Source: a virus
Length of the DNA: 26,969 nt
Virus record (IMG/VR): IMGVR_UViG_3300027859_000069
Coordinates: 1-26,969 of that record
Direction: 5' to 3' (one strand)
In this document: positions 10,691-20,500 of the stretch, piece after piece
Layout: every line of letters begins with the position of its first letter
Numbering within the stretch: position 1 is the stretch's first letter
Notes under the pieces: generated by a model
Seen by the model: the letters and a program-made list of their open reading frames with translations, nothing else
Told to the model about the DNA's origin: nothing
Databases searched by the model: none
Made by a program: the position numbers and the translations under genes

Positions 10691-13153
10691 ATGGGACTTG
10701 TATCTAGAGCTATCCCTACTTTATTAAGAGGTATCTCACAAGCTGCTGATGCTACAAAACAAGCTGACCATGCAGATTTACAAGACAATGCAAACAGTAG
10801 TCCAGTACAAGGATTAACAAAACGTAGTGGCTCACAATTTGTTACTTCTATTAGCACATCTACATTAGGTAATGTTCATGTACAAACTATTAATAGAGAC
10901 ACAACAGAAAGATATATAGCAATATTTAGTAATGGGAATGTAAAAGTCTATGAGTTAGACGGTACAGAAAAAACTGTAAACAAACCTGATGGTACAACAT
11001 ATTTAAATACATCTAATCCAAGAGATCAAATAAAAACAGTAACGATTGCTGATTTTACTTTTGTTGTAAATACATCTGTAACTGCTGCTATGGACAGTAG
11101 TTTATCTCCTGGCAATATCACCCAAGCTGTTGTATTTGTAAATCAAGTCTCAGATAAGACTACTTATACACTTACTGTAGACGGCACTACAGCAACTAAA
11201 GATACGTCAAGTGATAGTACATTAAGTACGACTACTGTTGCTACAGCTTTACGAACAGGATTATCAGGTTTGTCTGGTTTTACGATTACGCAAAATGGTG
11301 CTGTTTTACGTATCAAAAAGAATGATGGTTCTAATTTTTCTATAGATGGTACTGATACTCAAGGCAATTCACACCTTACTGTAGTTAAAGACTCAGTACA
11401 AAGATTTACAGATTTACCAACAGTTTCACCACATGGTTATGTAGTAGAAGTAAAAGGTGATGAAACAACAAACTTTGATAATTACTATGTAAAATTTGTA
11501 GCTAATAATAGTACTGTAGATGGCACGTTAGAAGAAGGGCAATGGGAAGAAACTGTAGGAGCTGGTATAAATTTTAAATTTGATTATGGTACTATGCCGC
11601 ATGTTTTAATACGTCAGGCAGATGGTAACTTTAGATTTGCAAGGGTAGATGGAGATACATATACAATTAGCGGAACTGATTTTACATTACCAAAATGGGG
11701 AGAAAGAACTGTAGGTGATTTAGAGTCAGCACCTAGCCCTTCTTTTATAGGTACAAATATAAATAATGTATTTTTCTTTAGAAATAGATTAGGTTTTCTT
11801 GCAGATGACAACGTAGTTTTATCAAGAGTATCAGAGTTTTTTAATTTCTTTCCAGAAACAGTTTTAACTGTTGTAGATTCAGACCCTATTGACGTAGCTG
11901 CATCACATACAAAAGTAGCGATTTTAAAAAATGCAGTCACTATGGGAGAACAATTAATATTGTTTTCAGATCAAACGCAATTTGTATTAGCCAGTTCATC
12001 AGATTCTTTAACACCAAAATCAGCAAACGTTATAGTTGCAACAGAGTTTGAGAGTAGTGATCTTGTTGCACCTGTAGGTTCTGGTAGTTCTATATATTAC
12101 CTAACAGATAAAGGACAGTTTGCAGGTGTAAGAGAGTATATAACACAAGAAAATGCAGCGATAAAAGATGCAGCAAACATAACCATACATGTACCAAGAC
12201 TTATACCAGCAAATATATTTAAGTTTGCAGTATCTACTAATGAAGATGTATTGGTATTACTAGGTTCTGATAACCCTAATAAGTTGTATGTAAATAGATG
12301 GTTAATAGGAGATAACAATAGAAAGATACTAAATTCTTGGTCAACATATACGTTTAATGCAAGTAGAAGTATTAAAAATATTGATTTTATAGGTACAGAT
12401 ATGTTTATTGTTTTTGAAGAAGCAAATAAAGTTACTCTAGAAAAAATACCATTTGAAGCAAACTTTAGAGAAACCTATGCAGATTTTGAATATCATTTAG
12501 ATCACAAGGTTACAGAAGCGACTACTGGTGTAAGTGTTTCATACAACTCAGGTACAGATGTTTCTACATTCACCGTTCCTTATAGGTTAAGAGCAAAAAT
12601 GACGGTAGTAGGTAGGTATCTTGATACAGGAGAAACTAGCACATTTGTAGATACACAAGGCAATACAAAAACATTAAAGCCTGGACAAGTTTTATTGACT
12701 ACTAATGCTACAGATGGATCTACTTCTACAATTACAATAAGTGGCGATTATAGAAATAGTAAATTTATAATTGGCGAGTCATACGAAATGCACTATAGAT
12801 TTAGTACGCAAAGACTTACACAAAGTAGTGGTGGTTCTAATCAAGGAGAAGTAATTAGTGGTCGATTACAACTACGTAACTTTTACCTTAAATTTGAAGA
12901 TACTGGTTTTTTTAAAGTAGAAGTCACACCACAAAATAGAGATACAAGTATTCATAAGTTTACTGGTAGATTTTTAGGAGCAGCTTCTAGTTCTATAGGA
13001 AGTATTAATTTAGAAACAGGTACATTTAAATTTCCTGTTATGAGTAGAGCAGATAGAGTTACTATAGATGTTAAGAATGACACTTTTTTACCTACACAAT
13101 TAGCTAGTGCAGAATATGAAGCACAGTTTCATGTAAGAAGTAGGAGGATTTAA
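10691..13153 (+). CDS. Tail tubular protein B (nozzle), T7 gp12-like
   Basis: An 820-residue protein, like T7 gp12 (794). It forms the hexameric tail nozzle below gp11. The N-terminus is typical (LVSRAIPTLLRGISQAAD, then 'D.QDNANSSPVQGLTKRSG'). Mid-protein hallmarks are 'GDLESAPSPSFIGTNINNVF', 'FFRNRLGFLADDNVVLSR', 'EQLILFSDQTQFVL' and a 'YYLTDKGQFAGVREY' propeller-like segment. ATG 10691 follows AGGTAATT, a modest ribosome site. The 3' end carries AGGAGG (13142-13147) for the next gene, whose ATG shares a base with its stop (TAATG). Confidence 0.93.
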   Translation: MGLVSRAIPTLLRGISQAADATKQADHADLQDNANSSPVQGLTKRSGSQFVTSISTSTLGNVHVQTINRDTTERYIAIFSNGNVKVYELDGTEKTVNKPDGTTYLNTSNPRDQIKTVTIADFTFVVNTSVTAAMDSSLSPGNITQAVVFVNQVSDKTTYTLTVDGTTATKDTSSDSTLSTTTVATALRTGLSGLSGFTITQNGAVLRIKKNDGSNFSIDGTDTQGNSHLTVVKDSVQRFTDLPTVSPHGYVVEVKGDETTNFDNYYVKFVANNSTVDGTLEEGQWEETVGAGINFKFDYGTMPHVLIRQADGNFRFARVDGDTYTISGTDFTLPKWGERTVGDLESAPSPSFIGTNINNVFFFRNRLGFLADDNVVLSRVSEFFNFFPETVLTVVDSDPIDVAASHTKVAILKNAVTMGEQLILFSDQTQFVLASSSDSLTPKSANVIVATEFESSDLVAPVGSGSSIYYLTDKGQFAGVREYITQENAAIKDAANITIHVPRLIPANIFKFAVSTNEDVLVLLGSDNPNKLYVNRWLIGDNNRKILNSWSTYTFNASRSIKNIDFIGTDMFIVFEEANKVTLEKIPFEANFRETYADFEYHLDHKVTEATTGVSVSYNSGTDVSTFTVPYRLRAKMTVVGRYLDTGETSTFVDTQGNTKTLKPGQVLLTTNATDGSTSTITISGDYRNSKFIIGESYEMHYRFSTQRLTQSSGGSNQGEVISGRLQLRNFYLKFEDTGFFKVEVTPQNRDTSIHKFTGRFLGAASSSIGSINLETGTFKFPVMSRADRVTIDVKNDTFLPTQLASAEYEAQFHVRSRRI

Positions 13154-13605
13154 TGGGATATTTACGAAAGTCTAATAATAAAGATTTAGATCATGTTATA
13201 AACAATATGAGGGTAATAGATAAAATAGAAGCATATTATCAAAGTGGTCAAAGTCCAGAAGATGCAGTAGCTTATAGTTATTTAAATAGTAGTATCACAA
13301 TGACAGTTGCAGGTGATAAAGATCAACCTATGGGATTATGTGGTGTTGCACAAGATAAATGTATATGGTTTGTAGCTACAGATGAATTATATGAAACCAA
13401 AAAATATAGAATACAACTTATTAGAAAAGGTAAGGAATGGGTAGATAGTTTATTAAAAAACCACGATTATTTATATAATTATGTTTATAAAGAAAATACA
13501 AATGCTATTAAGTGGTTAAGGTCTATGAATTTTAATTTTATAAATTTACATAAAGAGTTTGGTTATCAGAAACAACCATTTTATGAATTTATGAGGATAG
13601 TATAA
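13153..13605 (+). CDS. Internal virion protein A, T7 gp13-like (GNAT-like fold)
   Basis: The 150 residues align well with T7 gp13 (138). 'GLCGVAQDKCIWFVATDELY' corresponds to the gp13 'CWFVTSDQVW' core. 'WVDSLLKNHDYLYNYVYKEN' followed by 'IKWLRSMNFNF' corresponds to gp13's 'YDTLWNYVWVGN...IRFLKTIGA'. The arrangement resembles an acetyltransferase-like fold with no obvious catalytic use. In T7, gp13 is needed for the internal core proteins to be incorporated. A textbook AGGAGG lies 5 bases before the ATG, the strongest ribosome site in this operon, and TAATG overlaps exist at both ends. Confidence 0.88.
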   Translation: MGYLRKSNNKDLDHVINNMRVIDKIEAYYQSGQSPEDAVAYSYLNSSITMTVAGDKDQPMGLCGVAQDKCIWFVATDELYETKKYRIQLIRKGKEWVDSLLKNHDYLYNYVYKENTNAIKWLRSMNFNFINLHKEFGYQKQPFYEFMRIV

Positions 13606-14399
13606 TGTGTGTTTTTGCTGCACCTGCTGTTGCTGGAGGTTTAGGCGGTGCTGGTTTGTTTTCTGCTGGTGCTGCTGCTTCATCAATTCCTTTTTCTTTA
13701 GGAGTAGGAAGTAGTCTTGGTATAGCTGCACCTGCATTTTTACCTGCTGCAACCGCAGCTTCTATATTTAGCCCTGCTGCCTTTGCTGCATCATCCGCAA
13801 TACCTTTTGCTACTGGTATAACTGCAAGTAGTAGTTTTTTAGGATTAGGTGCTGCTGCAAAACCATTCTTAGGAAGGCAAGCTTTAAATTTTTTCACAAA
13901 AGGACTTAGTGGCATACAACAAAGAAAAATTGCAAATCAACAAGCACAGTACGCATACGAAGCTGCAAGACGAGGTGCGGAAGCTGCTGACCTTGCATTT
14001 TCTAGAGAAGTAGAAGCTACAGCAGCTAGACTAAAAGAAGAAAAAGCTAGTGCAGCACAACAAAAACTAACAGCTACTATAAAAGGTATTAGAGCTAGAG
14101 CAGCAGTTAGGGCAACAGAAAGATCAGGTCTTACAATAGATTTATTATTACAGGATGCAGAAAACCAAGCTGCTAACCTAAGAGAAGCAATAGCACAAAC
14201 TATGGAAACACAGACAAGGCAATATTCTAGGGATGTACAAGCATTTGAAGCAAAGAGAGATAGTAGAAGAAATCAACAAGTAGACTTACAAAATCAAGCA
14301 TATGTAAATGCACAGAAAGCACCTACGCTTTTAGATACGATTGCACAAACAGCAAATCAAGGTCTAATGGACTACACAACCCTTAAGGCATTAGCATGA
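13605..14399 (+). CDS. Internal virion protein B, T7 gp14-like
   Basis: A 264-residue protein with two parts. Residues 1-85 are extremely Ala/Gly-rich and hydrophobic; residues about 95-235 are a long charged helix/coiled coil (RKIANQQAQYAYEAARRGAE, then REAIAQTMETQTRQYSRDVQ). The motif 'RARAAVRATERSGLTIDLLL' is typical of gp14 proteins ('...A...A..G..G.S...LL'). T7 gp14 (196 aa) leaves the virion first and forms the outer-membrane part of the DNA-ejection channel; the hydrophobic N-terminus fits membrane insertion. ATGA and TAATG overlaps join it to its neighbours. Confidence 0.88.
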   Translation: MCVFAAPAVAGGLGGAGLFSAGAAASSIPFSLGVGSSLGIAAPAFLPAATAASIFSPAAFAASSAIPFATGITASSSFLGLGAAAKPFLGRQALNFFTKGLSGIQQRKIANQQAQYAYEAARRGAEAADLAFSREVEATAARLKEEKASAAQQKLTATIKGIRARAAVRATERSGLTIDLLLQDAENQAANLREAIAQTMETQTRQYSRDVQAFEAKRDSRRNQQVDLQNQAYVNAQKAPTLLDTIAQTANQGLMDYTTLKALA

Positions 14400-17300
14400 C
14401 AGACTCTTACATAGGAACAGAATTTAAATCTGGTACAAGACCTAGAGATACTTTTGTACAACAAAGTAAAGTTGCACCTGTAAATACACAAGATGCTATA
14501 GGTCAACTTGCTAGTGCATTATCAACAATAAATCCAGGACTAAATAAATTAATAGAACAGGATATAAAAGAAAAGATTGCAGAAGATCAAGCAGAAGGAC
14601 AAAGAATGGCGATAGAAGAAACTGTAGATAGTGGTGGTTTTTTAGATGTTGTAGATAACTACAGAAAGAAAAATGGTGATGTAGCTGCAAATAATTTGAT
14701 CGGTGGAAGTATGTTTATACAAGGTCAATACGAAAGAACAAAAGCAAAATTAGGTCAACAGTCTCTTAAAAACGCATTAGATAATGGTTATACAAATACA
14801 TTATTGCCATATGTAAATCCAGAAACAGGAGAAACAATACAAAAGCCTATAAACTCTTTTGCACCTAATGATCCTGTAGTTCAAGCTTGGAGGGATGGCA
14901 TAGTAAAAAAACATACAGATAAGTTAGATGATGTCAGACCAGCTTTCCTTAACAAGCATTTTTATCCAAAGATGCAAGAACATGTTTTTAATAATGCAAA
15001 TCATCATATAAAAGAAAACAGAAAATATAAAATTACACGAATACAAACACAGTCAACGCAAGTAGTTACAGCATTTGCAGCTACGTATTCTAAATATAGA
15101 GACATTCAACCTTATACAGATTTAGAGTTAGAACAAATAGAAGATGGAACTTTTGTTGGTGATGTAGATCCTAACCGTAAAGCATATGCAGAGTCATTAC
15201 AAATAGTAGAAGATTATGCAACAGGACTTAGGAATTTAGGTCTTACAGGTACTAATGCAAAAACAACGTTTGATATTATATCTAAATCTATTATTAATAA
15301 TGCAAAAATATTAGCAAGTAGTGGCAATCCAGCAGATCAACAAGTAGCTAGAGATTTTCCTGTAAAAATGGCAAGTCTTATAAGGTATGGTAATGATGGT
15401 GGTACGTTAGTAAATCATCCAGAGTTTAAAGAAGAATATGCAAAGTTTCAGTATAATTTTGATGATTCTGCTAGAAAAAGGATAGAAGGTAGAAAAAAAC
15501 TAGGTAATACTTTTGCTAATCAAGAGTTTGATAAAGACATGGAAAATATATGGTACAAGACAGAAGAAACTAATGGTAAAACTGTTATTACTACAAGATC
15601 TAGAGAAGAAGTACAAAATGAATTTGCAAAATTACAAACAAAATACAGAACTATTATTGATAAAGTAAACGAAAGAGGTTATGCAGATAATATCGAACTT
15701 AAAACAGATCTAGAAAAATTAAAACAATACATGAGTTATGGTTTTGGATCACAAGATACAGGTGTTTTATACCAATTATTAAGTGAGATACAGGCAAATC
15801 ATCCTACATTAGATGATAAAGCATATAAACTAATAGATGAAGTACGAAATGATATAGCAAAGCATAAGACTATTGCAGACCGTATAGCAGATACAAGAAC
15901 AGATATATATAAAATTACAAATCCTTATTTTGGTATTTTAGGTCTAGGTCAATATGGTTCTAATTTTGAACAAAAAAAGATAAATCAATTTACAATACAG
16001 ACTGATAAATTATTAAGGCAATATTATTACAGTCGTTTGCAAGTAAAAAAAGATGATGACGGAGCATATTTTTATGGACATGATGCTGTTGATTTTGATA
16101 CTTTTAAACAAAACATTATAATTTCAGCACAAGTAGCAACAGGTAATCTTAGCTTTGCAGAAGCACAAAGAATACCTGGATTTGTGTATATGTATGACGT
16201 TACAAAAATTCCTATTCCGAATACATCTTTTGCTACAACAGATGAGAAAGGAATACTTAAAGTTGCTCAGCCAGGAGAAGAAGATATAAAAACAAGAATC
16301 CCAGGATTTGTAGGGGTAGGAACTAACACTATAAGAGATCAAAATACAGCTAATATAGCTGCACAAAAAGGTCTTACATTTAATTCAGAAGCAAGTAAAA
16401 AAGAAGGTAGAGCAGTATTTGATAACGAACCAAGATCAAATGATAACGTAGATGGTACGTTTGACGATAACCAAACTACTGAAATACAAAACGACAATAG
16501 TGAAATAAATAATGTAGTTAATAATGGAGAGAATGTAGAAGAAGAAACTAATTTAGATGTAGAAGTAGAACCAGTAGATACAAATAAAGCGAACAGGGTG
16601 TCTGGTGCAGTATTGAAAAAACTTATAGATAATGGAGTTGTTACTTTTAGTGCTGGTAGTTATGTAGATGATGACGGCAATGTATACATGCCAAATGAGC
16701 CTATAACAATAGAAACAAAAGTAGGAAACAAACCATTAATAGAAAATAATAAAAACGTATTTGAGCAAGATCCTATAGATGAAGATGGTTATATAAAGAA
16801 TATTTCACAGTCAGTATTTGAAAGATTACAACAACAAAAACTTATAAAACCAGTAGAAAAAGATGGTAAAACATTCTATGAAAATGTAATGTCAGGTGAA
16901 ATGTACCAGCTTGCAACACCTTTACAAACTAACAATGTACAACCAGACATATCTAGCAAAGTAGAAGTTGCACCTGGTTTTACTATAAATGAAATACAAA
17001 ATAGATCAGAGATACGTAGTGATGCAAGCACAGGACTTGATGCTAAAGATGGTGATCTTATTGCTATGAGTCCTACAGAAAAAAATAACGTAAAACAAAA
17101 ACTTACAAGTATTTTAAAAGACGTTGATATTAAACAAATCCCACAAAATACAATACAAGAAATGTTATTAGAAGTAGGCTTTAGTCCTAGAGAAGCAAGA
17201 ATATTAGCAGCAGTAGCAATGGCAGAATCTAGAGGTGATGCTACAACAGATACAGTAAAGTCTGGTACAGATCCTAATAAAGAAAACGAATTTTCTATAG

Positions 17301-17521
17301 GATTATTTCAAATTAATATGGATGATAGATTCAAGGAGCAAAGGTTAAAATTATTTGGTATTAGTTCTATAGATGAGTTGTATGATCCTATCGTCAATGT
17401 TATGGCAGCTAAAGCGGTATATGATGAACGTGGAGGAGGAGAAAACGGATTAAACGCATGGACAACATATGAATTTGGTAGATATAAAGAATTTTTATCT
17501 GACCGTACACCACCTGGCTAA
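14396..17521 (+). CDS. Internal virion protein (gp15 position) with C-terminal lytic transglycosylase domain
   Basis: A 1041-residue protein at the place of T7 gp15 (747 aa), part of the ejected internal core. Most of it is helical and charged with no motif I recognise; residues about 680-760 are acidic linker. The last 110 residues form a lysozyme-like SLT domain: catalytic Glu944 in AAVAMAESRGDATT, 'EFSIGLFQINMDDRF' (SIGLFQIN at 967-974), 'LYDPIVNVMAAKAVYDERGG' and a final 'NAWTTYEFGRYKEFL'. These match the ES, GLFQIN and AW.TY motifs of soluble lytic transglycosylases. It would open peptidoglycan during DNA entry. In T7 this activity is at the N-terminus of gp16, so the domain has a different location here. 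The start overlaps gp14 by four bases; the end overlaps the next gene by one. Confidence 0.88.
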   Translation: MTDSYIGTEFKSGTRPRDTFVQQSKVAPVNTQDAIGQLASALSTINPGLNKLIEQDIKEKIAEDQAEGQRMAIEETVDSGGFLDVVDNYRKKNGDVAANNLIGGSMFIQGQYERTKAKLGQQSLKNALDNGYTNTLLPYVNPETGETIQKPINSFAPNDPVVQAWRDGIVKKHTDKLDDVRPAFLNKHFYPKMQEHVFNNANHHIKENRKYKITRIQTQSTQVVTAFAATYSKYRDIQPYTDLELEQIEDGTFVGDVDPNRKAYAESLQIVEDYATGLRNLGLTGTNAKTTFDIISKSIINNAKILASSGNPADQQVARDFPVKMASLIRYGNDGGTLVNHPEFKEEYAKFQYNFDDSARKRIEGRKKLGNTFANQEFDKDMENIWYKTEETNGKTVITTRSREEVQNEFAKLQTKYRTIIDKVNERGYADNIELKTDLEKLKQYMSYGFGSQDTGVLYQLLSEIQANHPTLDDKAYKLIDEVRNDIAKHKTIADRIADTRTDIYKITNPYFGILGLGQYGSNFEQKKINQFTIQTDKLLRQYYYSRLQVKKDDDGAYFYGHDAVDFDTFKQNIIISAQVATGNLSFAEAQRIPGFVYMYDVTKIPIPNTSFATTDEKGILKVAQPGEEDIKTRIPGFVGVGTNTIRDQNTANIAAQKGLTFNSEASKKEGRAVFDNEPRSNDNVDGTFDDNQTTEIQNDNSEINNVVNNGENVEEETNLDVEVEPVDTNKANRVSGAVLKKLIDNGVVTFSAGSYVDDDGNVYMPNEPITIETKVGNKPLIENNKNVFEQDPIDEDGYIKNISQSVFERLQQQKLIKPVEKDGKTFYENVMSGEMYQLATPLQTNNVQPDISSKVEVAPGFTINEIQNRSEIRSDASTGLDAKDGDLIAMSPTEKNNVKQKLTSILKDVDIKQIPQNTIQEMLLEVGFSPREARILAAVAMAESRGDATTDTVKSGTDPNKENEFSIGLFQINMDDRFKEQRLKLFGISSIDELYDPIVNVMAAKAVYDERGGGENGLNAWTTYEFGRYKEFLSDRTPPG

Positions 17522-20500
17522 TGACTAACTCAAATCCAAACTTTAACCCCAATATAGACGAAACAGATTCAACAGAATCTAATATACCCCCTATTGAAGA
17601 GTTGGTTGAAGATAACAAACAAAATATAGAATTAAATAGTTTACAAACAGAAGGTACAGACCCTAAAGGTAAAGCTATAAAGAACAAAAGAGGTAGAACT
17701 ATAGGGTATGAAAACGATACAGAAGAAGGTTTTGATAAAGACGCATTTTTAGATTACAAGAATAATAATTACTCAAACCCACAAATAGGTAGGTCTGTAG
17801 TAAGAAACAACGAGTCAGATATTATTAGAGGTGAATTTAATCAAAAAGATTTATTTGCAGAGTTCGAACAAAACATACGGCCTTTATCTGTATTAGAAAA
17901 AACATTTCCTAGTAATTTACGTTTTCAACTTACACAAGAAGAAAGAAATAAATTTGCTGTAAGAAAAGAAGATGGAACTATTGACCATGCAGCTACAGAT
18001 AGAAAATTCATAACATTAGGAGAAAATAAATATGCAAGAGCAACAGTAGCAGGTATAGCAAACATACCAAATGAGATATATAAGATAGGTCGATACATAG
18101 GTGGAGATAGAACACCAGATAATTTATATTCTTTACAAGAACTAGGTTTAGAGTTAGAAGATGACAAAGATGATTTTGCTTATCAGACTACAAAATTCTT
18201 AGCAGGGTTTTTACTTCCATACGCAGGTTTAAGTAAGACAGGAAAGGTTCTTAGCGGTTGGAAAATGTTAAAAGGTGTAAACGGTTTAGGACTTGCTAAC
18301 CCTGCCTTCAGATCCTTTGTAGCAGGTAGTGTTGCGGAAACTATCGCTATAGATGCTTATGACGAAAACTTCTTTAATTTTCTTATAGATATAGATACAC
18401 CATATTTAGATTTTGCACAACCATTATTAGAAGTTCTAGCTGCTGACGAAACAAGAACAGAAGATTTAGGTGTAGCAAAACTTAGACAATTTTTAGCAGG
18501 TGGTGTATTTGGTGAAGTTCTAGGTTATGGAGGATCTAAGGTTGCACAAAAACTTATTTTAGAACCTATTGGTTATGGAGCTAGAGCAACAGGTAACGGT
18601 GCTTTATTTTTAGCAGATCAAGGTAGTCAGGTCATAAGAAGGACTATGGATGAATTTATGCCACCTACTATTTTAAGTAAGGAGCAAATAAAAAGTAGAA
18701 CTATACAGTTATTAAAAGATATAAAAGCAAATCCAAAGCGTTTAGAATTTTTTAAAAAACAAATAGACATTCTTAATAATGCAAACATTACTGAAACTGC
18801 TGGTTTTGTGCCTAAAGAAATAGCAGATGAAATTACAGAATTAGATAGAGTTGCAAAAAGGGTAGAAGATTTAATAGCTAGAGGTGATTTGGTTTATTCA
18901 GAAGGAGCTTTAGATTTCGAACCTGATGCAGATTCAATGGAATATTATACTCAAAAAATATTTCAAGAACTTAGTGAAGGTACATTAAATAATCAACGTT
19001 TAGATGATCTTTTGAGACAACAACCTTTACTAACTTTTAAACAAAGTAAAAAACAATCATTCACAAGAGTTTCAGAACGTATAGAAGGGTTACGTAGCTA
19101 TAGAGGTATAGAACGTACAGAAAGGTATCTTAATAATTTAGCTAGAGACAGAGTTATAGGTTTAGAAGAAGTAGATGAAATTAGAGATTTTCTTAATTTT
19201 ATAGGTAGAGAAGCGTTTGATGACATTGTTTTAGAACAAGATGCAACTTTAAGTAGAGCAACTTTAGGTAATTATAATTTCAATAAATCACTTATAAAAC
19301 TTAGAAATACAACAATTCAAGAAGGTCGGATGAGTGAAGTACTTATACATGAGCTATGGCATAGTCTTAGTAGAAATTTACCTAAAAAGGAATTAAGAAA
19401 ACTTACAGGAGAGTTTGCTAGAGCTAGGAATAAGTTTTTACAAACACATGAAGCTGGTAAACGAGCATTTATAGCAAAAACAAGTATTCAAGAAATGCAA
19501 GTTATAAAAAATTTAGAAGCATTTTCTGATCCTACAAGAATGACAAAACCTATAAAAGTTAATGAAACTAATTTCAATAGATTAGCGTCAAGGTATTACG
19601 ATAAAGAATTTAAATTTGTAGGTGATAGTTATCAGTTTTTAAATATTGATGAATTTTTTGCAGTTAATATGACAAAAATGTTTGAAGATTATGCACTTGA
19701 GTTAGAAACATTAGCACCAAGAGGAACATTTAAATACATAACACAAATAGTTTCAGAAATGTTTAGAGATACATTGGCAAGTATTAGGTCTGTACTTGGA
19801 TTAGAGCAAACAAAAAATATATTTAATATGTATAAGAGAAGAATGTTTAAGCAAAGACTTAGTAATTATCCTTTAGAGTTTCGTAACTTAGAGAAAATGC
19901 CAACAGAGTTGGAAGCAACTCTTAATGCAAAAATGCCAGGAGATAAAGGATTTAAAAGGCCAAGAATAAAAGCTAGGTTTAATCGTAGGTTGTATGGTGA
20001 CGGTCAAGAAATAACAATAGCTGAAAGGGTTGCAGATAACTTATTAGATCTAGATCCTAAAGCACCTTTTAGGATGACGCATGCAGAGACTATAGGTTAT
20101 GCACATGGTGAACTGCCAGAACATGTATATAAAGATATAGTGGCTGCTGCTGGTGCTATGAATACAGGCAATCCAACAAAGAGATTAAGAGTTAAATTAT
20201 TAAGAGCCTTAAATCTACAAAAAGAGATCATAGGTAATATGAAAACTAACATACATGAGTTAGAAAAATATGCACTTACAGGATCACAGATACCACAAGA
20301 GATAATAGATGAGGTTGCTTTAGATTCTTATCGTTGGATTAAATTTAATACACCTACTAAGAAAGTCGTAAGCGAAGTAGCAGGTACATTAGATGCAATA
20401 AAATTAGTAGGGAAAGAACCACCAGAAGGTGCTATATCTACAAAAGTAGGAAGAAAAAAGAAAAATACGTTACCCAAAGGAAATATAAAAAATCAAGTAG

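Noticed and set aside
13589-13915. Minus-strand Ala/Pro/Lys-rich ORFs opposite the gp14-like gene
   Set aside because: They are shadows of Ala/Gly-rich codons in the real internal virion protein gene, with no ribosome site.
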